From Marchantia polymorpha subsp. ruderalis (taxonomy: Eukaryota; Streptophyta; Marchantiopsida; Marchantiales; Marchantiaceae), in contig AP031352.1 in assembly GCA_037833965.1 (NCBI GenBank), forward strand, positions 17,092,501 through 17,156,500: a stretch of 64,000 bases of DNA. The letters run 5' to 3'. A program made the position numbers and the translations under genes. Positions 28,901 to 42,870 of this stretch are shown in pieces (the first letter of the stretch is position 1; each line of letters begins with the position of its first letter). The notes under the pieces were generated by a model, which searched no databases, was not told the origin of the DNA, and saw nothing but the letters and a program-made list of their open reading frames with translations.

Positions 28901-29876
28901 TTACTTTTCCTGATTACAAAATAAATCTTGGTTTGTATTGTTCTTCATATGCTTCTATACAATTTTATTTGAACTTTAAACGTGATCATCAATGGTTAGC
29001 ATCATTCTCACAACTTGACTCATGACATCTTTGCTCATTCAAGTTTATTAATCGTTTTAGATAGTCGAAGAAAATGTGTTGAACAGGGCAGTAGCCAGGA
29101 AAATTATACGGAAGCGCCAAGAAAAAATACTGAAGTATTTTGTCAATCTCATATAATAACACCTTGATGTACGTTATGGTGTCTTTAGGGATAAAGTCCG
29201 GATGATAGCCGAAAACGAGCAATGATACTTCAAACCAATCCAATGTACTTCTCTGAGCTAGCTTCATTGTGTTCGAAAGCTTGTGCGAGTACTAGTTCTT
29301 CATTCGTACAGTGGTATCAGGATGGGAAGTATGAAATAACTAACGTGGCGCCGAATCCATGTCATTAGTCAACAAACTGCAGCTTGCATGTTAATCGATT
29401 CTACCGGAGAATCAATCTGCTACAAATTTTTCTCAGCAGATTCATCTCTATAGTCATATAACTGATTTATCTGTCTTCCCAATCAGCTCTATGTACTCTT
29501 GTCAGAGACGACTAATTGAATGTGTTACGATGAGTTCACTTGACTTTCTACAAGGATATACTAATGGCTTCCAAGCTAGCTATCAGTGAGCCACTGACAT
29601 GGCATATCGATACAATGATACAAAATTTTAAGCATGAAGCAGATGATAGGTCTATCTTTGTGTCTCTCCTCAGCAGCGTTGGAGAAACGGCACCACCCTT
29701 GATTCTTGAACTTGATCATCACAAAATGGAGCACATTACTCGATCTCCTTCCTTTTAATCGACAAATGTGTGTACAAAGTGAGCGATGAAAATTGGTCAA
29801 TGACCACATGTACAAGTTGCTCACAACTATGTCCTACCGTTGATTCCCAAATTTGGACCTGACCTTTGCTATCAAA
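22972..29876. other. Gene-free stretch upstream of the arginase 3' end
   Basis: Three zones are visible. From 22.97 to about 24.3 kb the DNA is AT-rich and looks like decayed repeat. From about 24.3 to 26.5 kb the composition is higher in GC, with small open frames such as 26024-26320 (plus) and 25010-25237 (minus) that match no family I know. From 26.5 to about 29.0 kb it is very AT-rich with no coding signal. The last 0.9 kb may include arginase 3' flank. No RNA gene was recognised. Confidence 0.45.
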
Positions 29877-32613
29877 TCATCTGGACATTTTTGCTGCAAG
29901 TTCCCTCACGAGTTTTGCAGCTACCATTGCTGTCATTCCGTCCACTGTATCCCGTTGAGGGTTAAACTCTACGACGTCCCCTCCAACAATATCACCCTGC
30001 AGGTTTTGGACGATGTTCATCACATCTCGGAAGCTGAGGCCTCCCGGTTCAATGTGGGAAACCCCAGGAGCGAAAGCTGGGTCGAGACAATCCACATCTA
30101 TCGATACATATACACCTTTGACTCCTTCACCCAGTTTCTGCACAAAAGCGAGAGAGACACTCAATCCAGGTATCCGTGAACATGGTGGATGAACAAAGTA
30201 CATCCGTCTGCATCAAGCTGGCAAGAGGTTGCATAATAACAATCAATTTCCTGCACGTAAAACTCGTTTTGAAAGATGAAACGGGACATTTGTGATATCT
30301 GGACAAACGGTCGGCGTAGGCTGATAATTCTAAACAAAAGCAGACCAAATCTAAGTTGGTCAAGAAGCAAGCTTAGAATGATTAAAGAAAACAAAGCGAG
30401 CCTGAAATATCAGCACCTGGACATACATAAAACACGATTCTGATTGTGAACTTTGATGGGCGGATCCGAAGTCCAGAATCCACATAAGTATTTCTTCACC
30501 ATGTAAGCAGTCCGACAAGAAAAAGAGAGCAGTAGTCGAGATTGGCAAGTCAACCGAGACTGACGGCAACCGACATCCAAACCAAAACCCTTTCGCGAAG
30601 CTTGCGACTTATATCATTGACTGATGCCTTTGTAAGTAAATACAAGTCAAAGCTTATAAGCATCTGATTAACCGATTTATATCTCAAGTAGGGATTTAAG
30701 AAGGCATGAGAGAAAAACCCAAACATAATGATCTTCCGTCCAGGAAATTTCTAGAACGGTAAGGAGAAAAAACACACGGAAATCTTCCGCCAGGCGTCAA
30801 ATGACATTAACGTACCAGGTTTTCCAAAAACTTTCTGTCCTCACTGTAATTGCGCATCTCGTATTGCTCCACCCCGAATTTCTTCCCCTGCTCTCTGCCT
30901 TCTTTGTTAATTGAGCGAATCCCCACCTACAAACGAAGTACAATATTGAAGTTTCAGGGAAGGTCGAGGATTCCAAGGGACCATGGGACCCAGCGGACGA
31001 TAAGTTGTAGGTTAGAAAACACTCTACATTTATCTTCTCACAAACTGTCCTAGTCGCCTGGTCAACTATATCCAGACACTCTGTGACAATCAAGACTATG
31101 CACTAGAACGCTGTTCATTTGCAAGTGCGCAAATATATCACCTGAAGGAGTCGTCTTGCATAGCCACCCTCCATGATGCGAGCAAATCCAGAGGCATGAG
31201 AATATATGTTCCCTTCAAACGCATGATAGATGTCGGGATGCGCATCCAAGTGGAGGATGTCCACCTGACCCCCGAGTTGTTCAGAAACAGCTCGCACTAC
31301 TGGGTATGATATGGAATGATCACCGCCCAAAACAAGCGGACGCAGTGGATGCTGAGATAATTATAGATGACATTGTTGCAAAAGTCAGTGAGTGTGGGAA
31401 GTGAACGAATGACAAAATTTGATAAACAAAACGCTAAAAACAATTATACGAGTGAGGTTTGCTTTGAAATGTGTAATATTTGCGTGGAGTTGGAAAGTTC
31501 TATTTTGTATGAGATTTGCACGGGAAACGTAAATCCTTCTCGGTCAATTTCACCAACCTCGTTCATCACTATTTTCACAGCCTCGGATATGGTGTTCATC
31601 AAGCGTTCATCACCGACTCCGCAGTCGCGCATTTCTTGAACCGGAAGGTCTCCTGCATCTGTCATAACACGAACATCTTCGAGGTCTTTGCCTGCAGCGA
31701 CGTTCAATTCAAATCCACTTCTTCGTTCAGCTCAAGTGGACAGAAGATGCCTCTGACACTCGAAATCTCGTCAGCATAACAGCGGCACAAGCCTACAACA
31801 AGCAGAGTACGAAGAGTCATACGGTGAAAGGGAAAAACCAAGATCGACAAAACCTCAACTCGACGGGGAATTCATGTCCTGACCCGATTCTGTCGTGGAA
31901 TTGGTGCTGCCACACCATATTGCTTCTCTGATGCGAGGAGGAGAGAACGCGGGACCCTGGAGAAAAGACGAATTGTGGCCCAAAGGTACTCCAAGCAGAC
32001 ATGACGTCGCCACTGCACCACCGATTGCTCGAACTTGCTCTCCCTGCCAAGATTGTTCAAAGCTCACGAAATTCACCCACAAGCCCACGCAACCATTCCC
32101 CAACAAACCATCAATGAGACGCTAAAACCTACTTCACATTCTTTACTTCTTTAATTCTTTAATTCACCAGGCCGGTCTCAACGTCTCACCGGCGAGATGC
32201 GAGCATGTACAGCAAGAACCACCACAAATTCCACAGCAAACCATAAGCGAGGCTTGCTTGCACAAGAAGCACGACTGAACTGGAAGAAGAAGAACGCAGC
32301 ATCTGTTGGATGACCAGAGAGAAAGAATCGCTAATTTTCAAAAGCAAAGACGGAAGCACAGGCCCAATACCAGTGCAAACACGAGGAATTTACATGCACA
32401 TCAGAATCGAAGCACATGAAAGAAAATTAAACGATCAAGAATTACCCTGAGGCGCGCCCGCTCACGGACGAGCGTTAGAGAAGCATCGACGACGCGATTC
32501 TGTCCCTGACTGATGGACTGAGCCGTGAGCGTCGAATGAGGACGCCCGCGCTGCTGCAGACTCTGGCCAGCTCGTCGCAAGACTCGCCTCGCGATCCCGC
32601 CCGTGGTGGCCAT
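29877..32613 (-). CDS. ARGAH: Arginase (plant mitochondrial type)
   Basis: Hydrolyses arginine to ornithine and urea, releasing stored nitrogen; plant arginases act in mitochondria. Six exons: 32613-32446, 32043-31884, 31691-31558, 31351-31142, 30926-30816, 30137-29877. Phases agree, giving 347 aa (Arabidopsis ARGAH1 about 342). The N terminus (MATTGGIARRVLRRAGQS) is Arg-rich without acidic residues, as in a mitochondrial presequence. Then come SISQGQNRVVDASLTLVRER, LLGVPLGHNSSFLQGPAF, LTDVGD-like MTDAGDLPVQEMRDCG, LGGDHSIS, LHLDAHPDIY, VYVSIDVDCLDPAFAPGVSH and VVEFNPQRDTVDGMTA. The expected Mn(II) ligands are all present: H166, D190, H192, D194, D275, D277. The frame is open 16 codons further upstream to another Met (32659-32661); the downstream Met fits family length better. 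Like other plant arginases, the sequence is of the agmatinase-related branch, so agmatinase activity cannot be ruled out by sequence alone. Confidence 0.94.
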
Positions 32614-35600
32614 CGCTGCGCTCTGCTGCGTCCCCTGAAGAGCCTCGCCTCTAGTCGACAATCGGATGGAAGACGGAAACGAGAGCGAAATTGGAATTCA
32701 GGTGGGAAAAGGGCAGGAAAGCTCTGTCGAAGGAGGAGCAGACGTGTAAAGTGTACGCGTCCTCGCGATGGCACACGAGCAACAGATGAATTTAGAACGG
32801 ACGAAATTCGTGAAGAGAAGAACGCGGCGACTCGCGTCGGGGGGAGTCCAACGAGAATCACGGTTCATGAGGGCTTTAAACTGCTGCACGACTGTAAGAA
32901 ATCGGATGAGCATGAGATGACGAAACGAGCACTGCCTGTCGATCCAGCCAGTTGCATCGCAGTGGTCGGTCACTCCCTCAATTGCACCGAGGTCCAGTCA
33001 GAATTTGGGTGTGCTAGCGTTCTGGAGAATCGGAGAAGAGCAAGCACTCTGCTGTGGGACCCATGTTCACCTACTCCGATTGAGAGTAGCCCGAGATCCA
33101 TATGCCGTCCATGTAGCAGCGAACAGATGCTCTCGTAATAACCATTTGCATACTCAAGCTCCTCGGTCTATTCATCCACATCTCTGCATCACATCAGCTT
33201 TCAATGGCGAGCTCACAAGTGCCTGCCAACTGCAGTCACGTTAGAGCAGCTGCTGCTGGCTTCAAGACAAGAGCTGAATATCTTTCTTGTTGCCAACACG
33301 ACAGGCCACAAGCGGCACTTCTCAGAGACAAGCGAGGGCGAGCTAGTGCATACAGGGACTTTCTTCATTGTGGCAATAGTCATTGCTCTTCAGCTGTGCT
33401 AGATTGAGAGAGTACCGCAGTAATCTGCTGAGTCACGGCAACGGCTGTGTTCGGGTGTAAGGGGAAGGTAAGAGCTGGAGAAGATTGTTTTCGTTGAATA
33501 CAGAATTTTGAGTCACATAGAAGGGACTGTGACACGACTCATCCTCAGTAGTTTATGAATACAGCAGAGACATAGGTGAAAGAAGAAATAATCACGAGAA
33601 TTCAATGTGTATGCTTCTTCAAGGCACAAATGACGTAAGAGCTGATAAAATTTCTGCAGTATATCTGGCGCTTTGCTTGGTTGCGACTAACATCCTTTGC
33701 TTCTCACGTGATGACGATGAACGTTACAGACCTCTGTGTTTTCGGTTCGCTTGATTGGAACTGTGGTCGGAAATAAGCAAGTAAGAGTTGTGGACGGCCT
33801 GAGACGCAGTTTCTTCTCTAGAACCTGACGGAGAACAAGAGTACAAAAAGACCTCGCCATAACAAAACCACTCCTTATGTACCTACCACCGGAACATTTC
33901 ATGAAACCATGATATCCGCAATTGCAATGCAAAGTCATGCATTATTTGCACTGTCATACTCTTCTACTCACCACACCACTTAACTGTTAAGTGGTGTTAA
34001 CTGTTGAATATTATGACCAGGTCATGTTAAGTCTTAACATGACCTGGTCATTATACTCCCTTCTATTTATTTCACCAGGATATTGGATCACAATGATTAC
34101 CGGTTTTCTCTTCTGATCGACTATACTTTTCACCACTCTTCTCTCCATAGCTCTCTATTTGTGAAAGAACCTAATTTATACCTTGATGTTCTATGCAAAG
34201 TGTTTAAAGACACAAAAAGTGAGAAAGGATAGACCAATGTGGTTGTTATCATACACCCACATATCAGACCCACCATCGATTTTTCGGGGAACAGGCATTG
34301 GTCATGTATAGGCCACAAAGCATATCGTTCTAATTTTTTTCTGCGTGTTGCAACCTTTTGGATAGAACTCGTAGTCAACATGTAGTTTCTTTCATAAACT
34401 AAGAGAGACATTTCATACACCATGTGATACTTCAATAGATATGTATAGACATATCTATTGAGAGACATGCATAAAGAAGAAAAGGGAGGACACAAAAGAA
34501 GGACACAAAGAAAGTCCCAAGAAGCACCATGACCCGACAGTAGATGGGAACGGATAAAGTGGAAATATCCCCTATCGTTTGACTGAATAAGTGAGGTCTC
34601 CCCTGTCGGTCTTCTGAAAAGGTTCAGTGCTTGCCGTCGCGAGTGTGAAACATTAATGCTTCTCGTTGCTCATGTAAGACCCTCTCCTCATAATTGCACC
34701 TGCATTTTTTTCCCCATCACATTTGATACCCGTGTTTATCACTTATTTCTTCATTTTCTCCTTTCCCCTTGCTTCTTATTCGCTCTTATTCGGTGGCAAT
34801 GATGGTTACCTGCCTTGCTCAGTATCACTCGCTAAATGTGATGTTCCTTGCCCCGTTTGAAGAATTTGAGCATCTTCTTTGCTGGTCACATCTATATTTA
34901 CATCTTCTTCATCATCTCGCAAATGTACGATTATATGTGGAATTAATCCAGTACGTGAGAAAATACGGAATAAAATTCAATCTAAAGCCTAACTCTCGTA
35001 ATATATATATATATATATATATATTACCATACTATTACAAAGTTATTATAAAAACGATGACATGAATCATTTTGGGTGTAGTAAGCAGGATGATCATACT
35101 TTGATTCAGATTGTCTTAGAATTAGATGTTAATGAATTCACAAATGTATAAATTTAATAATGTAATAAAAATCATATCAATTTTTTTAAAAATCTGGAAA
35201 CTTATCAAATATTAAGTATGATAATACTGATATTCTTTTAAAACGTTGATTTGTTGATAAAAAATATCTAAAAAATCAGTTTGAACCTAAATTGAGTACA
35301 TAGATATTAAAAAATCATTAAAGTGTTTTTGTTCAATCCATTTGTGATTTCCGGATTATTTTCGAATTCCGAATCTAAAATTTTATGTCATATTATTTAA
35401 GTTTATTTTTATAATGAAATTTTTACATTGATTATATATTTTTTAACAGTTTAGTTTCAAAAATAAAAGTAGGTTTTATACTTAGTAGGAACTTATGCAT
35501 CTAAATTGACAACTTGTGATGATTTTTGTGAACTAAATTCAACATTAATCTAATTCAACCTTGCCAGTTTTCAGATACAAGTCTTAGTGAATTCATTCTT

Positions 35601-37303
35601 ACCAGTTTTAGCAAAACTGTTCTTCACTTCTTCTGAAATTTTTAATACACTTTTTTCCACGAATTTTTTTTATTATAAGGTGTAGATTGTGCTAGACAAT
35701 GTACCATTTACCATTTACTGATTATTGTGTAAAGATCAATTAAATTTTATTTATCATTATGTAATTATTTTGATCTCTTGAGATTTCAATTTTCTTTTTC
35801 CTTGGTTTTTCTAAAGTAATAGTTGATGACCTTAATTGATCTGATTATTTTACCTTTTTTACAAAATAGTGTGAATAATAGTATTAGATAGTTGACAATT
35901 TGATGACAAAATCTCTCAATGGTTTCGAAGATTAAAGGCTCATGATGATTGAAGTTAAGAATTTTATTTTTATATATGTAATCTGGTTCGTGCCAAGTTT
36001 TTTGTATTATACGACATTGACTAAATACATGTACAATAATTTGTACCATGAAAATAATCTAAATTTCAAATGTTCTCTAAGTAAGAGAATTTCATAGACT
36101 TAGCAACAACTATAACGATTAATGAAAGTGAAAATCTCTGTTAGTCTAAACATACAGTTGATCATTGTAGTACTCGTTACTTCCTGCAACACTAGGCGAT
36201 TTTTTCTGTCATTGTTAGAGAAGTGAGAACATATTATGAAATTGGAACAAAACTTTAAATTTTAACTATTGAGATATTCTTATGCCAACACTCTATTCTT
36301 TCCAATTCATAAAAATAAGAATAGTTTATTACTCAATGATAACTATATCTCAATCTTCACTGAAGCTGAGAACCTGGCGGACAAAGAATTAAACGTCCAT
36401 AAGTTCATGTAGGCTTGGAGATTAAGAATGTCTATGTGACATAATGCATCATCAGTATCTCAATTCACGAAAAGTTGATTGTCGGTCACTTTGTCCACAC
36501 TATGCAGGGTAAATGATAAGAAAAAATTGGTTGTCACAAGTATTTCAAGGCTAATAGATCGCTCTTTCCATAAAATATATTTGGCTGATCCAAAACAATC
36601 CTCTGTCATGTAGTCTTGCAAGGGAAAGGAGTCAAGAAAAGTAGCTGTTTCCATTCAGCAGACGCCTATTCCTTACGCTGATATTAACTCTTCGGCATGA
36701 GAGTATGGTTCATTCGTCATCATAACAAGAGAGTGAATCTCAATGGCCAAGAACTCTTTTCTTGGAGTTCATCAATCTTGCTTTCATGCCAAATGTAACA
36801 CATTCTCTCTTCTCCAAGTAACTATTTCAACATAAACATACAAAAACTCTTAACTCAAAACGAAATCGCTACCCAAAGACACATCTTAAGTGGTCTAAGA
36901 ACAACTTAGAGAAAATACCTAGAGCTCAAAATATCCGCAACTGCCAACGGATTCGACACATATACTGGGTTGACATCTGACAGGAACCTTGTAGCTCAAG
37001 ACAGAGCAGCTAAGAAGAAGCCATATTACCCCATATTGAAGTTTGATTTTGGATATACTTAGATATAACACTTCAGAGAACAAATTTACACTCCGAAGAC
37101 GGAGAATCTGTCTTTTCGCCCCGCACTCTTGACCCCGGCTCCTCCAAAAAATGGTTGATCAGAGTCTGTGAAAACTTTTGAGCAACTTCTTTACTGTTTT
37201 GAGGCTAAAATCCTCATCCACAACTGTCTCCAAACAGGTCTCATGTACATGTACTGTCTTCTATGGCCCTAATAATCACTCTTATAGTAAACAACTTGGC
37301 AGA
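32614..37303. other. Intergenic stretch between arginase and the parvulin gene
   Basis: The first 0.6-0.8 kb (to about 33.4 kb) is GC-richer and should carry the arginase promoter and leader. Overlapping open frames there, including 32536-33138 on the plus strand, are shadows of this composition. From about 35.0 to 36.4 kb the DNA is very AT-rich with no coding signal. Visible structures are two adjacent palindromes (33973-34051), a 12-bp inverted repeat (34433-34444 with 34449-34460) and an AT dinucleotide run at about 35000-35025. Confidence 0.45.
33973..34051. repeat. Two adjacent near-perfect palindromes
   Basis: The first has 12-bp arms (33973-33984 and 33986-33997, core caccacttaac/gttaagtggtg) around one base. 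The second has 19-bp perfect arms (34013-34031 and 34033-34051, atgaccaggtcatgttaag and its complement) around one base. Each arm of the second itself contains the palindrome atgacc-a-ggtcat. They lie in non-coding DNA 1.4 kb upstream of arginase. Function is unknown. Confidence 0.85.
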
Positions 37304-38610
37304 CTAATTCTTTCGTCCTTCGGAAAGGATGATATGGTAGCCGTGCCTGTAGTCAAAACAGAAAATTTAAGTTAGAGCTGCACGTACTCGGTGCGGAACA
37401 ACTTACCAATTTCCAAAAGAATGTCCATCATTCATGAACTAAGAGAGTTTGTCAAGAACCAACTTACGTTGACTTGAACGGGGCACTTGTAGCCCCTACC
37501 GGTGTAGCAAATGCGACATCTTGAAACGGACCTGCCATTTTCCCTCTCGGAAACCAACCAAGGTCACCACCCTTCTTGGATGATGGACACTCTGAATACT
37601 CTGCTGCAATCTGTCAGAAGCAAAATTATTAACTTCGTCAGCAGATTAAATATAACGTCTGCAAAACTGTGCTGCTTTCCGTTCAGCGGTGGCCTTAAAC
37701 CTTGGATCATCACCCTGAAATTCGATACAATGTATCGATTTGCCCGGCGCGACATTGAGACTGTACCTGTCCACTCTCACTCTATGTAACCAGACCATAA
37801 CCAAATGGCAGAACACTCTTTAACATCCATTTTAGAAAATTTGAGACTCAAGCACGAACATACAGGACGAGTACGGAGCAACCATCTAACTGTCGGATGA
37901 TCCACACTTCCAGAGTCGCAGTGGCAGAGCCATCCACGGTACAGGCAAGTACCAGGACACCATAAAAAATCTGCCTACAACATCAGAACAAACCTCTCCC
38001 GATAGTATGTACAAGCCAATTCTCGCGAAAGGGCAGTTGAGATCGACGAGTTTTTTGATCTTCGGCCAAGAATGCATTCAAAATTGAATATATCACAAGC
38101 ATTAGGGTACCTTGGAAAACTCCGCAGACGGAACCTTATCACCGTTACTGAGCCATCCTTCCTCTAATCTCTTGTAGGCTTCGTTGATCTTTCCTTGCTT
38201 CTCACAAAGAATATGTCTAGCTGACAGATCAAAAAATGGCCAAGACACGAGCAAGTAACCTTAAATTAGGACGCGAGACCGCAGAAGCTTGTCAGTACGA
38301 AATAAAACAATATCAATGCGCAAATCGAATGATTTGGCTGCTGCCGTTCTGTAATAACCCATCGCATGCCTAAACTCGGAGTCATCTGCATCGGTCTAAA
38401 CTCCGTTCCCAAGCATCGAAGTGAAGGTTTGCCACATGATCTAGAAGCTGAACAATAACCCTCCATACCTTTTACATAAGTACAGGTTCCAAGATCGGCA
38501 CCCTTTGCCGCTGCCTTTCCCTTGCCCTTTCCTCCGGCATCCTCTGCAGCGGCAGGGGCCTTACCCTTGCCTTTTGCTCCAGCATCCTTCGCTTTTGAAT
38601 CCTTCCCCAT
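37304..38610 (-). CDS. Parvulin-type peptidyl-prolyl cis-trans isomerase, PIN4-like
   Basis: Single-domain parvulin that catalyses prolyl bond isomerisation, matching the Arabidopsis At1g26550 type. Four exons: 38610-38469, 38220-38111, 37610-37468, 37346-37304 (stop TAG). All introns are GT-AG and phases agree, giving 145 aa. Residues 1-40 are a Lys/Gly/Ala-rich basic tail (MGKDSKAKDAGAKGKGK then a second GKGKGKAAAKG), typical of the Par14/PIN4 group and thought to bind nucleic acid. The isomerase domain follows: CTYVKARHILCEKQGKINEA, SNGDKVPSAEFSKIAAEYSE, KKGGDLGWFPRGKMAGPFQ, APFKSTHGYHIILSEGRKN. The domain's conserved His residues (ARHIL and HGYHI) are present. There is no WW domain, so it is not PIN1. 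No targeting peptide is evident, so a nuclear or cytosolic location is inferred. Confidence 0.94.
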
Positions 38611-41321
38611 GTCACCAACTCACAATCTGGTCTCACACGCTAGGCCTGCCAACTCTCGACTTCTCTGACCTTGCCCGGCAACTCGACGTACAAACACTGC
38701 AACGGCAAGTTGCCGATTTTGCTTATGAACTTCCGAAGAATGCCCTTTCCTGCAGTTTCTGTACTGGACTGCATCTACGGTACCCGTGGTCGGGACAGTA
38801 GCTGTGACAAGGCTTTACATCGTTACAGTACTCACGTGTATCGAGATTCCACTACCGCAGAGCAAAGGAAAGGCGTGCTGCATTCCCGTTCAAGTGATCA
38901 GGACCCAAAAGCCATGGTTTTGTTATACTCCGTCTACCCAAACAGGATGCCTCTTCTCAGAAGCTCAGCTCAATGTATGTGATGCGGTTTGACCATGTCC
39001 TTATTTTCAAAGACCCAATCCTGATTGGAGTTGTATCTAAGCTTAATTCTTTCTCGCATATGAAGTTGTAAATCTGCTTAAGAACTTCAGGTCATTTATT
39101 AGAAACTACCTTAGTTAATCTATCTGTAGAAACTAGCTTCAGCGACCTTGACCAGGACTTAGTAGTACATTGTTCGTTAGAAACACATGTTATGAATCAG
39201 ATTGATCCAATCAGAATCAAGTCATATTTAAAGTATATCGAACTATAATGGTAGCGCTAATGTTTCAAACACAACGCCAATAAACTTCAAATTTTCGTCT
39301 CATGAAATCTGAGGGTAAAGTTGAAAGAGGACTAGATCACTGACAAATAGAATGTGGTCGACGTATACTCAAGCGCACAAGGATAAAGTTGAAAGACTTA
39401 CAATATGCGGTACGATTCTACCACCGGTACGTGAGGTTCTCACGTTTTTGTTGGAGCAGTTATGTGGTTTTGTAATTTCTTTTATTGGTGAGAAAAGGAA
39501 GCAAGTCAATTAAACCGCAGACTCTTACGCACTCTCCCTGTTCAGATCCATAGCTCATGAACTCCAAAGCCTTCTAAAGATACAAAGTTCAGGTGATGGA
39601 CAGTGATCGTATCTATAAGTCTCACAAATATCTACCGAAATACAATACATAGGAAAGATATATATTTAAAAACTCAGAACTTGAAAACCTCCCATTTACA
39701 TGAATGCTTGTAACATCATCATATTTCAAAATTTTCAACCATGACAAATGAATAAATGAATATCATGAAATCCTGACTTCAGTAGATATTATTGTTGCAT
39801 GGCATCCAAATTTTTCATATGGCTGTATTGCTTTACCCTCTGGTTTCAAAATTTATGACTTTTAACATGTACAAATTAATAATCAGCAGATATCATGACA
39901 CAAGTTTTCATCTCACAAATGTCATGTCAAACATGAAAACCCAAAGTTTATAGTGCTCAAGCACAAGTCATATTACTTTGAGTTAGTGAATAGTAAGGTT
40001 TACACACTTGCACAATACGTTTCTTCTTATGCGGTATTTTCACTCCTGCTTATTTGTAACTTTCATTACATGGGGCACTGGAATATCGTTTCCGATTTAC
40101 TATCACAATAAAGATTTTGAGTTTGCATATATCTATATTGTTGACATCGATATAGATCATTCTTAGAGAAATATGTCCCGCCGTTGCGATTTTATTGAAT
40201 ATCTATATGGTTTAGATGTATTTGGGCTGTATATTAGATTTGTTTACAAGGTACTTAGAAGTTTGAGACTTTTGATTACGGGGACGACTAGACCTACACC
40301 CGTTTTTGGTAAGATCACACCCGCATGCTAATTACCATGCCCATGATTGTCAGTGGCCATTAGTGTCAGGAAACGAAGATGGAACACCGAGAGGTTCATT
40401 GGAATGTGAAATCGACCCAGAAACCTTTCCTCGGATGAGAACTCAGCGACCCGTATTCAAGTCCCACTCCTGCTACAAAGGGTGACGTCATCATTCACCC
40501 ATCCTGCTCTAGGGCCACATCCGTTGTTGGTTCGGCCACACCCTCTTTTGAAAGGCGGGTGTGGTTTAATAATATTCTTTGATTATATGAAGAATGGTTT
40601 CAATGATTTCTCTTAGGATTAGGGGTAAAAATTATACATATTTTCTTCTACAGATTGTGATTGGCATATTATTTGATTTATCGTTAATTTTAGAATTTAT
40701 CTTTGCTGTTTATTATAAAATATATGTTTTTTCTTCTCTTCTATTTTAATTTTTTCTCATTTATTGTTTTACTTTAGTATTATATAATTTTTCATGATAT
40801 ATGTCTAAAAGTTTTTGGTTACTTTCTTCCTTCTTCCTGTTTTTTCCTTTCGTTTACCCATAGTTGAAATTTTCCTCGCTTTCTTTCCTGATTGTATTTT
40901 AACTTGGTTTTTTTTTACCTTTCATTTTCTTTTCCGTGCATTTCTTCAATACTTATCCAATCATCACAATTCCTATCTTCTTCCCCGTGATCAATTGTTC
41001 AAAATCATTTTCACAATGCATCGGAGTGCATTACGGACAGCAAACCTCTGGTGTTTGAAGACAATTAAACCATATCCAAGATACATGAATTGTAAATTTG
41101 ATGATTTCCATCTCTTCACGATACACATCCTTGAAAGGGAAGACGGCTGACTGTCAGGATGACAGTGAAAAGCGTCATTTCGACTAATGAAACATGCGCT
41201 CCGAGGCCATGAGCCTTCGGAGACCCGAAGCAGAAATTGTACAATGTAGTTCCACCGATAAGAATATTACAGCGAAAAAGTTGTTCTAACTATTGTGGCA
41301 TTTTGAGCGATACACTAAAAT
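38611..41321. other. Intergenic stretch between LHCA1 and the parvulin gene
   Basis: The first few hundred bases upstream of 38610 probably form the parvulin promoter; frames at 38505-38982 on the plus strand are shadows or chance. From about 39.0 to 41.1 kb the DNA is AT-rich without coding signal. A block at about 40380-40570 stands out in composition and contains a short inverted repeat, ccacaccc/gggtgtgg, near its right end, but no element could be delimited. The last 200 bases include the LHCA1 3' flank. Confidence 0.4.

Positions 41322-42870
<1,549 letters not shown>

Noticed and set aside
32536-33138. 200-codon plus-strand open frame upstream of arginase
   Set aside because: It overlaps the antisense of arginase exon 1 and its GC-rich promoter; composition explains it and no family fits.
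34998-35025. AT dinucleotide runs here and at 43831, 61074 and 63937
   Set aside because: Ordinary plant microsatellites, listed only as landmarks.
40370-40570. tRNA-like or SINE-like block (B-box-like tattcaagtccc, inverted repeat near the right end)
   Set aside because: No A box, no cloverleaf and no target duplication could be found; the ends do not match well enough for a transposon.
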